Below are positions 47,996 to 60,800 of a stretch of DNA of 62,000 nucleotides, piece after piece. The stretch covers positions 26,905,592-26,967,591 of the forward strand of contig NC_135554.1 of the NCBI RefSeq assembly GCF_964340395.1. Direction: 5' to 3'. The notes under the pieces are model-generated. The model was not told the origin of the DNA. It saw only the letters and a list, made by a program, of their open reading frames with translations, and searched no databases. The position numbers and the translations under genes were made by a program. Each line of letters starts with the position of its first letter. Within the stretch, counting starts at the first letter, position 1. The stretch is from Glandiceps talaboti (taxonomy: Eukaryota; Hemichordata; Enteropneusta; Spengelidae).

Positions 47996-50900
47996 GTAAG
48001 TGTTGATTTGATGTTGCTTCACTCTTTCTGAATTGGCGTTTTAACTACAACCGTGAATGTACACGGTCGTATTTCTACCTCCAAGCATGGATGTATTAGT
48101 GACTAATACATCAAAGCTACAACAAAATTTTCTCACTACTTAATAATTGTCATTTAACGCCATTCAGTGTTTCCTAGAATAAGGGAGAATTAAAGCAAAG
48201 ATAACATGAAACCTCTGGGTAAAATGTGGACAATGAAAAATAAAGTTGGTATATTATGATCTCTAGCTGATATATGTAACCGTGCATAATCTGAAGGTTA
48301 TCAACACATCGCCGTATTTCCATGACAACAGATTGAAAAAACGAAATCTCTCTCTGATATCACTGTAACAACCTATAAAATTGATTTACCTTCTAAACTT
48401 TCATGAGAAAAGCCACAGACAATACCGAGATACTGTCTATGGTAAATATATGGATATATGTCAGTAATGCATCCATGGTAAAACCACAGACGTTGCAGAC
48501 GAAGCATGTCTATGGTAAAACATACTTTTAAAAAACTTCGGCATGATATATTTGTTTAGTCTCCCCTTTTATTGTGTCATGGGTTAAGCAAAAAACACAG
48601 TACATAAGGAGTGACGTCGTTTAACAATAGTTCAGAGACAATAGTATGATAATGACTTGTTTGTAACAATAGAACCTTGGAGTAATACTGACAGCATAAT
48701 TACTCCAAGATAAATGCTGAAGGCATAGTTGTGTTATGGACAGATCCATCGCGCATCGTCTCTCGTTAGCATTTAATTGCATACACAAGCCTGGTATGGG
48801 ACAGTATTAAAGTAAACGGTACATTGAATTTTAGCTTCCGTATGGTATTTATCCTTGTATGCATGGTCGGTGTAGTCTAGTTCCTATACGACGCGTTTCG
48901 TTTATCATCTCCGCGATCGCAACGCGTCATATTGAACTAAGCTATGGTCGTTGTTGCTCGAGGAGAAAACAATGCTGCAATTTGTCCTAACACATACAGC
49001 CTTGTAGTAGATAGGTATCTGTGATTTCAGACTTTATAGTGATAATGATTATCATATATAATATAAAACGGTTGAGACGAAAACTTTGAAATAGGGTCGA
49101 AGAGATAACGAAAATCTTACAAATACTACGATTTCCTAATGGACACCTAGAATAGTTGTAGTTACATTTCTAATTCTTGTTTTCACAACCATTTCAGTGG
49201 ATATATATAACACAATTCCCTATTATGGTTTGGCTCGGATGCATTAACAAATTTTCCATTCTTGAATTGCGTACGCAGGTACCAATTCCAATCCATGACA
49301 AATTGCGTTCAACCATTCTGCAAGTCAAACACTTCATAAGCCATAAACAATAACCCTTTTACACGTATAATCTTTGAAAATCATAAAGCAATTAGGGATA
49401 GAGGGTGTTATTGCTTACGCTTTATGCAGTGTTCGAGTTGCAGAAGGGTTGGACGAAGTTTGTCACGGATAAATTTCTCAGGGGATTTCGTGCCATTCGA
49501 AATTTCGGTGACATTTTCAAAGCCAAGATGTTGCTTTCGAGTTAATAACTTTACACACGTTTCCTTCCATTAGTTGATACGAAATGGGTAACAATGAAAA
49601 TGAGATTGTTTTTTTTTATTGTCCTTTGTGTTTGCTTGAATTACTTTCCAATACACCTGCGTCGATTATCGTTTCTATAGGCTTGTTTTTTTTTGTCCAA
49701 TTCTGTACTGAAAGATACATGATACATGATTGTATGTGTTGTAAATTTCAGACTCAGTATTTGAAAAAGTCTGTTACATTTATCTTTTCAGCTGAGCTAA
49801 CGAAGATAAAAGCTGACAAGCTTTGGAGAAATAAAAAAGGCGATGTAACAGCCACAGTAACTGTGAAATTCCACTAACATCATGTCTTACACCTGTTACG
49901 TAAAATAACCAACTGTTTAGTTTTAGTGGTATTTCTAGACGAGTACATATCTGAACTTTATTGTAAATAAACTAATCTAAATTACATGTATCTTTGTTAG
50001 TTACCTCATGTTTATGGAGAATTACCTAGCCCCAAGAGGTTTACAGAAATGAAATTATAAAAAAATGCATTGTTAATTTGTTTTTAGATTGAATAGAATA
50101 ATTCGTAATTGTCAGTCTATTCTACTTTTTATAAGCCTGTGTTGTCACCCGGTTGAAAGCACAACTTTCCGTCCTAGTCGTTTTACTCATTACTGACATG
50201 TACGTACTTTTATTTGCAAAGAATAGATGTTGGGGGTGATGTCGGAACCGGGATAGACGCGCCCCAAAGTGTATTAAATTTTCTTTTGTTTGTTTGTTTG
50301 TTTGTTTGTTTGTTGTCCGAGTCGTCCTATAAATAATAACAGACTTTATTGGTCTTAAGACCAGAATTTAATTTAATTACTAAACGAATGTTATGGAAAT
50401 TAGTTTACGTTCACCAGAGTGCGGCACAATGGTAACTATGCCCGAATAAATTCAAGATAACAAACGCACGATATTATTTACTTGTGAAATCTTCTCTACA
50501 TAATTACCAATTTTTCACAGTGACTTCGTAATGATGTCCAACTGACATATCTACTTACGTATTCTAATTGTTTTAATTCATTATCAATGTCAGTAATTAG
50601 ACTAATGAAATGTGCAAAAAAATTATATCCTTAATTTGTCAAAATCGTAGTCAATATTTCCTTCAACGTCATTCACAAGATATTACTAACACTTACCATT
50701 AGTCACAGGTTTATGTTGTTTGTGACATCTATGGAGAGGTTGACATGACGATTTTGATAAATGACTCGTAGCAAGGTTCACTTAACAATAACACCAATTA
50801 ACGGCATTGATAATAGATTAAAATGTATAAAAGATAGAAATTAGAAATTGGATATCTTTTAGGGTCATCAAATATTTATAGTAATGTAGTATAATATATC

Positions 50901-53900
50901 AGTACGTAGATTAAGTTTAGTGTGTTTGTACCACGTGTAGTTTGTAAAATATAAAAAATATAAATGTGAATAATCCAAAGTACATTCGGAAATCTAAATA
51001 CTGTCCAATTTTATAATACCGCTTACAAAGAACGAGTTTATCATGTCTTTCCTTCATTTTTATTGCTGACATTTAAAATTCAACGTCGTTTGAGCCGAGA
51101 TGCCCTCAAGTCAACTGAGAGGTGAGCGTAAACTGTCACAGGAAAAGTTTTAACCCTTCTCCCAATTCTTAAATATAAAACTTAGAGTAGTCATTTTGTG
51201 TGTTTGACTTTGTAATAAAGGAAATATTTCAAGCCCAATTAAGGTCTCTATCTACAGAGTTCAAACATGACGCTATTTATACATGTGGCCAAACACCTAG
51301 TTTACTGAAGAAATGAATATCCTTTATTACAATAGCTCACATAGATGTCAAGACAGGCAATTGGTAATATCCCGTATGTCTACAGTCATGATTTAAGTTT
51401 TAACGTTCTTTGTTTCATATTCCAGGATGCTCTTAATTATGCATGACATATTGTTATCCTAGGGCGCTCATGTACTATGCAGAACTAATTGTAAATTTAG
51501 TAATAGTAAAGACCAAATTAAGTGTCGGAGATTTGAGGACTTGGTTTTTGCAATTGACCTCGGAGCTGTGAGCATCTGACTCACCTGTCTCCTGCTTAGA
51601 GTGAGGCCGTGAAACCAAACTCAGGGCTAACACGAGATAATGTCTACGTTTCCGTTTTATTCCTTACACAGTCCCATATGTAGTTTACCTTCTACCACTA
51701 ATCACAGTCTGATTGGCTACACATCTAGTTAACGCTAACTGGTTGCAATCAAATAGAGTGTCAACTTAATTCTTTTTAGTATAGTGACGTCAGAAAAAAT
51801 GACTATATTTTCAACTGATGTACGCATTGTACATTTTGAGGGGAAATACAGGTAACTGACCATAGTCAGTCTTCGCACAAACACCGTGAGTGTGTTAAAT
51901 ATGAATTGTGCCGATATCTCGACAATACTTAATGATACCGAAATCATAGAGGTTTCATCTCTCCGGTGCATTAAATGCTTGCCATAAAATATCAATAGAC
52001 CCATTTCTCCTAATTGACGGAGTCATGACGTAGGTTTCCAATACATTTGTATTTGTCTGTACTCGCTTCGTAATTGAGGGGTTTCATAACATTACAGATG
52101 GCTAATTGCAGCATTGTGTGGCTTTCTATAACATTCACCATAAGTTTCCATTGCATGCAATGTATGTGTATCACAAAGTTGCCGAAGTTGTCTTCCTATT
52201 TCAATTGACACCACTGCTTCTGATTTTGATAACAGACAAAAGAACACACACCTGGAAATAATGTTTTTTTATGCATAGGAACTATGAAATCATGAAATGG
52301 CGCTTCAGAACCTAAATTTTTCTAAATTTCCTGGAGCGGCATCCCCCTTTAACTATTATATTACATGAAATATGTATAACATATGCCCCAAATCATTAAA
52401 TGTGTTATGGACATGTGGGTGACCCCAATTACTTCATGCCAATGGCTGTATGGATCATCTCCGTGTATTTCCCTATAGTATTCCATTATGTCCTCTGTTG
52501 CAAGATACAGCATACCTTGCCACTAAAATGGAATGTATACATGTATACAGTGTACATTTAAGATACACTGAATTCCATAGTACAAATTCACATGTGTGAA
52601 TAGTCTCGTTCAGAATAAATAATTGTGTGTTTTTTTCTGTCACTCCATTCACAGTGTGACCCGGGCATGGCAACGAATCTTCTGTATAAGCATCTGATCA
52701 ACGAGCCAACCAAATTAATGATTCTTGGAAGTGGGTGCTCTATAGCATCAGTTCCTGTGGCCAACGCAGCACATTACTTTAACTTACTCCAGGTAGGTCC
52801 ACGTGAGTAACAAATGAACAATCCAGGTGTCAGACTTTTCAATGCACTAGTTGATAAATGCTTATCTCGTAACCATAGACAGTGAGGTTCCATACACTGT
52901 CTATATAATAGGAGTCATCTATCACAGACGGTATATACAATATGTATATTGAACTGCGACATATATATTGTTATAGCAGTATGTAGAAGTAAGCGTACGT
53001 ACGTACATACATACACACACACGCGCGCACGCACACACACATATACACACACACACACATACATACATACATACATACATACATACATACATACATACAT
53101 ACATACATACATACATACATACATACATACATACATACATACATACATACATACATACATACACACACATACATTGTTAACACTGGCAAATGTAACCAGT
53201 AAAAGTAATTGTACAAATTGTATAAGAAATCGGGGAAGGACTGAAAAATTAACTTTGTGGGATCGAAGGCTATAAGGCGATTATCAACTGATTAGTTTTG
53301 CTGCCTTCATTTCCTCATTTCCGTTCAGTTATATTAATGTAGTTTTCTGTGAGGCTATACACTCCTCCTGTAACGAGTTCCTGTTTTCATTGTATATGTA
53401 TTTGTACAAGATAATATCAACGGATGTATGTTGCTTGTTCACAAATCAAAACCATCAAAACCGCTGGGAAATGTTGGAGGAGAAATACTAATAACCGACT
53501 TGCACATGAATAGCTTTATTAATTCTGTTTTTGACTGTCCTTGATCTGTCTTATCTGCCCAACGTATCGGAAACATTGTACTTCAAGTTAATAGGTAATT
53601 GATATGTATGCTGCGTACTACAATGTCATGTTAAGATTCTCTTGTAGACATTGATAGAAAGTCATATGCTAAGTTACGACATCGTTCAATCTTGTGTACA
53701 TTAATCGTAAGAATATCAACTATTGGCAGATAACACATAGATCATAGATGTATTCACAGTAATGAGTAGAATTATTGAAGGCTTCTCATCCAAGCAACGA
53801 ATTGGTACAGTAATCTGGTAGTAAAATACTCGATATTATCAGTAGACATTGGGATGTATATAATCAAACCCAATCTAACATTGTCTCAGACTTTTCCGTT

Positions 53901-56900
53901 TAGATATAATCAAACCATAGACTTTAGTACTACACGTGTAGATCTAGGATCAAACGAAAAAAAGATACAGATTAACTATTGAATTATTTCCAAAAGTAAT
54001 GTCGATAGGTTCTTCACTAATAACAAAAAGGATTTCTCAAGTAACCATATCAACGGTTCGTGAAACCTTGGGACTCACACCTACAGAATAATAATAATAA
54101 CGACTTTTATTTCAAAAAGAAAAAGGGTGACCCTGTTAGGTCCAGCCTAATCTTCACAGGGGCCCTAAAGCAAATGTACACAATACAACAACAAAAACAA
54201 AACAAGGTAACACACATAAAAATTGAAAAACATTAAAAAGTATGAAACGTAAAAGAGATAAAATTGTATAACCACAGACAATGTAAAAGGATTAAAGAGA
54301 TTCAAATAAGTATGAATTTAAAGATTTTTTTAAACAAGTTAAATTCGTAATACTGATAAGGTGAGTAGGTAAAATGTTCCAAAGTTTGGAGCTTTCAAAA
54401 CTAAATGACTGAGTAAAAATACGACAATTTGGAAATGGTAAATACAAAAGATTGTTGGTGCAGGAACGGGTGCCCATTTGGTTACTTGAACTCCTTTTAT
54501 GAAGGAGGTCAGAGAGGTACATAGGAGCCAGGTTATGTAGACATTTAAAAATCAGAATGTACTTATTAAATAGAAATCTCTTTTCAAGTGGTAAAATATG
54601 AAGTCGTTTAAAAAGGTCAATACTGGAAATCCCTTTGGATTGCATTTCAATGGTAGAAATATTTAAAGTTAGCCGGATTGCACGCTTCTGAAGTTTATAT
54701 AATTTGTCAATATCACCTTTACTTGCATGAGACCATATGTTGCAACAAGTATCAAAAAAGGGCTGAATATAACTAAAGTAGAACAGTTTTTTAGTAGATA
54801 CATCTAAGTATTTAGCAATGTGACGAAGAGGTGCAAGATTAGAAGATACTTTTGCATGCAAATGTTGACAATGTGAAGTCCATGAGAGTGTAGAGTCAAT
54901 GATAAGTCCGAGTGATTTTTCAACTTCGCTGAAAGAAAGAGACGCGTTGTTATAGAAAACAGAAAAGGAAGTGGGCAAAGAAAGGTTCTTTTTAGGGGGA
55001 ATTACCATAGCTTTGGATTTATTTGTATTAATGATCATATGGTTTTGATTACACCAGGTGTGAACTTTAGACAGATCATCGTTAATAGTTTGATTTACTA
55101 TGGAAATATCAGGGGAGGAAAATAGAAGAGTAGAGTCGTCAGCATAGAATCAATGGTAGCTGTTGAATGTGGAACGTCACTCCGGAAATAAAGACATTTC
55201 GTACACTTTATTCTCTTGCGAGTCATTTTATGATCCAATGTCACTTTACTTTACTTACATTACGTACGATGGCCGAAGGAACCAGTGATGAAACTTGTTC
55301 CTCATCCATTGTTCACTGTGGTTCATGACCTTCCCCTGGAACCCACCCACCCAATCCTCTAATGGATGAAGGTTCCCTTACTGCCTCAACATACAGAACA
55401 AGTCAGAATAAACGAGGATGTGTTGATTTTTGATGACATCAACTTATCATATGTTAACACCTTGTTAGAGTTGCAGCAGTTGCTAGATATAGCTGTATAT
55501 GAAAATGTACTTGCAACATCTAATTGTTACATGTTATATTATAGAGTTAGAAGTCATTTTACTGAATGTACACAGTGGGAGTGTAACAATGTTTTGTTTG
55601 TGTTTGGACAGGAAGTCATTTAGGACAAGCTGTATGAGAAAGTGTGCACTTATTTAATTAATCTTATCAACTGAAACCAAACATCGTGTAAAACCCTTAT
55701 CTGTGTTCGCTAGTTTATAATTTAATTAGTCGTGGTCATTGTAGGACGTCTCTGCTGTGTCTCTAATGACAGTCGAGTGTGTATTGTATAAAGAATACCC
55801 TGTTATCAAATGTACTTCCATTGTGTACAGACAGTAAGATAGCGGATATCTGTCTGCTAAAACAACAAATGTGGCAATAATATGTTATAGGTAGACTGAT
55901 TTTAATTGTAGTTGTTGGAATAACAGAATGACTTTGACTAATGAATTAGTCATCTACTGTAGCAGTTTAATTGATTATCTCCTTTCTGAGAAGTATTGAC
56001 GTTTGATTTCATCCTTGTGAATAGTTTATCTATAGAAATTGATGACGTTTTAAGTAAAACTACCCTGTATTGAAATCATCTTGTAAAATTACATGATGAC
56101 ATGCTATTGTGGAGACAGTTTTAACGAGTTGTCACCCTGTGGTTATAGTGACAACCTAATAACAAGTAATACAGTATGTTCGCAAGACTTGATTAATTGG
56201 TAGGAAAAGCTTACAGTTGTAGCGCCCGGGGCCCGTGGATTTCAAGTAGGAAATTGTTAAGGTTTGACGAGGGCTACGTAATCTGTAATGAGGTTTAGGA
56301 AATCAATCAACTAATACAGATGATGTAAGACAGCTTTGGCTTTATGATAGCTACCGTCGAAAAAAAATCGCACAGTGGGATTTATTTGAACCTGGCTATT
56401 ACAAGATAATAATCTGAAACCTTGAAATCCTACAGCTGTGCTATTAAAATATCTGATGTATGGAATAATCATGAACGAGGCCACATTTTACATTAAGAAT
56501 AATTAGAGAAATTGCCCCCTGGGAGAAAAAAAAGATTACATTGTAAATTCTATTTTCCCATTCGAAGTATAGAATATATCTTTCGAAGGATTGTATTCTT
56601 TGGCCGCGTAAACGAGTTTGCACCCACTTTTAGTTTCATCCATTTTCGTGTCAGTTTGTTCGTTTCTTCATTTATTCTTTCGTTCGTTCATTCATTTGTG
56701 GATTGTTTGTTTGTTTGTTTGTTTGTTTGTTTGTTTGCTTTTGCAAGTTCGTTGCAAAAGTTGCAAACGTTTTAATGATAACGGGGATGTGAACGTTAGG
56801 TGTTGGGTCTATGTGTTTACATGCTTTTGTCTTTTTATTCTCGTCTGTTCTGACTTCCTTTGTTCAATAAATTTCATTCTTTGTCCTTCTGTCTGAAATT

Positions 56901-57184
56901 AGTCTTTCCGTGAGTGATTTTTAATAATTAGACACTGTGTTAATATATGGTTCAACTTTCATATGACTCGTTACATGCATTGACAATGACAAAACGCACG
57001 TGTCCCACATTGACAATGACAAAACGCACGTGTTCCACACATGCTAATAACAAAGGATATAGGAATAACAACCCTTACGGAAGGAATTCTGTTTACATCT
57101 GTTTGTCATTGGATTGGTCAGCATCATTTTTACCTCCCGTAAGGGTACGTGAGGTATTAAAAGGGGAATGTCTGTCTGTCTGTG

Positions 57185-57227
<43 letters not shown>

Positions 57228-57815
57228 GTCATCATTTTCTAAAAATCGGCTTGCTCAATTGTAATGAAATTTGGGATATATAATCTTTAGGGTAATAGCT
57301 AGACCTGATTAGGTTTTGAGCCAGATCTGTTAATGTTTAATTAGAGAAATTTGCATATTAATGAAATCAACTAATTACACAATATCTTAAGACTGCATAC
57401 TTCAATTTCAATATAACTTAGTATATTCGTTAAACATAACAACATACATTTGTCCTATAAAATTCGTTGATGTATCTTACAGCGTTAATGAATAATTTGC
57501 ATAATTAATTACTTCTGGTAATTAGGCTATATCTTAAGAATACATACTTGAAATTCAACATAATTTAGTACATACGTTAACCATAAGAAAACACATATGT
57601 CCTATCAAGTTTGTTGACGCACCGTACAGTGCTAATGAATAATTTGCATAATTAATGATTTTCGGTAATTAGGCTATATTTTAAGAATACATACTTCAAT
57701 TCCAATATAATTCAGCACACACGTTCACCATAACAATCGCATATGTCCTGTAAAGCTTGTTGGTGTACCTTTCAGTGTTAATGAATAATTTGCATAATTA
57801 ATAATTCTTGGTAAT

Positions 57816-57846
<31 letters not shown>

Positions 57847-60800
57847 TTTATTGCCACATATAAACTTAAAAAGTTTACAATGGAAGTCGGTGTGGTTTCG
57901 TAGTCAAAACACAAAAGATACAAAAACTAGGATATAATACAATGACAGACACAAATATAAAGGCAGTGACTAAAAAATGTTCTGATCTAAGGACCTGCTA
58001 AAACTGAATATCATGCTCTGTTTAGTGTGCGTATGGCCGTGGGGTAGAAACTTTTACTGAAACGATTTGTACGTGATTTAATTGCTCTATACCGTGACCC
58101 AGAAGGCTATATCTTACGACTGCATGCTTCAATTTCAATACAATTCAGTACATACATAAACCATAACAAATTGTGTATGTCCTATAAAGTTAGTTGATGT
58201 ACCTTACAGTGTTAATGAATAATTTGCATAGTTAATGATTTTCGGTAATTAGGCTATATCTTAAGACTGTATTAAGCAGTATCATACACTCTTACATACA
58301 TTAACCTAAGAAAGCACCCTTGTCCAAAAAACAAAGCCTGTTACCATAGTTTTTTTAGTTTAATGAGTTATTTGCATAATTAGTGATTCCCTTACGGGAG
58401 GCATTCAGTTTAAATCTGGTTTCTTCTGTAAGGAAGAGATATATTTATGGGTGGAAGTCTGCGTGTCTGTGTGTCTGTCTGTGTCATCGTTTTCTCCAAA
58501 TCGGCTTGCTCAATTCAAACAAAATTTTGAAGACGTATTCCGTAGGGTAATGACAAGACTTGATTAGGTTTTGGTAAAACTCCCGTGAATATTAATGAGC
58601 AATTTACGTAATTAATGATTTTCGGTAGTTAGGCTATATCTCAAGAATGCACACTTCAAATTCAATATAATTTCATACATGCATTTGCGATACCAAAGCG
58701 CACTTGTCCTGAAAATATTATTGATGTAGCTTTTAGTTTTGATAAATTATTGGTATATTTTTGTAGGCCACTAAAAAGGCAAAAATAGTTTCTCATCAGG
58801 AAATGTTGTCTAAAGTGGTACGACGATGCGCTTATTTTTTTTTACATTCTCAATAAATGTCACAGTACATGTTGTGGTTGGCCAGGAGATCACTAACAGC
58901 AATGATCAAATAGCAATCAATGAGAAAAAATAACCTATTACATATGTTCTGTTGTATTCCAACAATTGACTGTAGGAACGACAATCTCAAAACTTTGCCC
59001 TTACGGAAGACATTCAGTTTACATCTGGTAATAGCTTTGTTTCTGTTATATGGTTATTCTAGGCATCATTTTCTACATCTGGAGAGTTATCAGAGAAAGG
59101 CCGCTTTCCATTATTTTTCCGTGTTGTACAATCTGATTTGGGTCTAAATCCACCCTACTTAGCTCTATTACGTCATTTTGGATGGAAACGAGTTGCTGTT
59201 CTGTACCACGATACATTGTTCTTTGCCAAGGTAAGTTATACTGATATTGTCCTTTCTTTCATTTTGTGCAAGAAGAATAGAAAGATAGGAGTTACGTATC
59301 TCACCAGGAAAAAGACACTCAGGTGAATAGAAAGATAGGAGTCATGTATCTCACCTGGAAATAGACACTCAGGTGAATAGAAAGATAGGAGTCACGTATC
59401 TCACCTGGAAATAGACACTCAGAGTTGTGCAGTTGGTGTTCAACATTGTAATATGTAAATTAGGTGTTATGTAGCCTATGAAATGCCTCAATAGAAACAT
59501 AATACTTGTGCAAGTCAGACATTCAAATTTTTCTCCATTCCGTTTTGTTGAGAAATTGTAGATAAATGATAAACATTCTTTCGTGAAGTGCAACAAAATG
59601 TGGATTAAGAGAAAATGATTAAAATGGCATTGGGACTTGAGTTTGACCTATCCCAACAAGAGAAATGATCATATTAGGCTACACAGAAGCATACGTGGGT
59701 GGGGATGGGGGGGGGGTTAAACAGAAGCGATTTGAATACATGTTTTAGTTCCAAACCCTTCTTTTAAGGATTAATCAGAGGCCAGGGTAAGCAAAGAATA
59801 AAAAACTAAAACACGAAATGTGTGCAGTGCACGTGAAGATACTCGTTTGAAAAGCTATCAGCAATTACATTAATTGGATGTACTCATATTGTACTTAAGA
59901 TAGGCCTGCGTGACTAGGAATCAAACATTCACATCCACGCGTAAACTCAAGGATGTTTGTCAGCGAATGTTGATCGTCTTTTGGGACAGATACTATTTCT
60001 AGTTTTTATCTGATCTGACACGAACCTGTGTTGACTTCCAATGACATTTCATGAATTCACATTTTCATCTCCAGGGAAAAGACAACTTACTTGAAATTCT
60101 GAGTGAGGATGGTGTTCAAGTTGTAGTCTCTGAGAGCTTTAATGATTACCCGGTTCACCAGGTCGAATCCATTAAGGTGAGTGACCAAGTATACCTGGAA
60201 GTACATTTGGCAAATTAACTATCTTTTGGATTGGTATCCTTCGTGTCAAATAGCTATTACATAGAGTCATATCTTTGGGCTGGCCAGATGGGACCAATGA
60301 TACTGACAGTAATGAATGTAATATGACAAGACGATTCCTTTAAGAAACTCGTCTCAAAGGAAAGGTGTAAAATATCTAGGGCTATATTTGATTAATTTCG
60401 TTTCATAAAATGATTCACTCTTATCGCAGGTGTTTGACAGGGAAATGAGAAGATATGCATAGTGGTCTGTACAGCAAAAATTTAGACACTTTAGTTGTTT
60501 AGTTATTCATTTTATCATATTTAGTTATTCATGTTATCATTGACATTATTACATTATTATACTTTACTGACTTTACGATTTCAAGTCGAATTTGATCACT
60601 GTACTCTGTCAAACAAGTAATGAGTTATTTATGTACATTACCTCCGGGGTTTTAGGAAAAGCTATACAATGTAAACCAAATGAGAATAGACAACGATATG
60701 AGCTACATATCCTACCTAATTCCACGGCTCCCTTCACTGTCCCTTTGTGGTGAAGACTTAATGGTATTTATTTTACAACTTCATGCCATCTCTTATTTTC

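Larger units (their letters stand above)
47996..52654 (+). other. Intron 1 of the GABA-B-like gene
   Basis: Phase 0 intron of about 4.7 kb. It holds a palindromic element (49291-49470) and a short GTTT array (50284-50314). No nested gene was recognised, and the open frame at 49584-49877 lacks support. Confidence 0.7.
57073..59025. repeat. Composite repeat block (CCCTTACGG modules plus 146-bp tandem units)
   Basis: cccttacggaagg or variants followed by attcagtttacatctgg occurs at about 57073, 58391 and 58998. After the first two come a TGTC stretch, tcatcattttct, tcggcttgctcaatt and gattaggtttt. About six units of roughly 146 bp, each with aatgaataatttgcataatt and ggtaattaggctatatctta, fill 57340-58760. 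The block ends about 40 bp before exon 3 of the GABA-B-like gene. Confidence 0.85.
52793..59062 (+). other. Intron 2 of the GABA-B-like gene, repeat-packed
   Basis: A 6.3-kb phase 0 intron containing the ACAT array, a LINE fragment, a 31-bp duplication at 56978-57040, TTTG and TGTC arrays and the 146-bp tandem block. No coding sequence is needed between exons 2 and 3, since the flytrap alignment is continuous. Confidence 0.75.

Noticed and set aside
49584-49877. 97-codon plus-strand frame in intron 1 of the GABA-B-like gene
   Set aside because: No domain, T-rich composition and no splice context.
55366-55623. 85-codon plus-strand frame in intron 2 of the GABA-B-like gene
   Set aside because: No recognisable domain and no splice sites in the right phase. 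The frame order in the GABA-B-like protein is complete without it.
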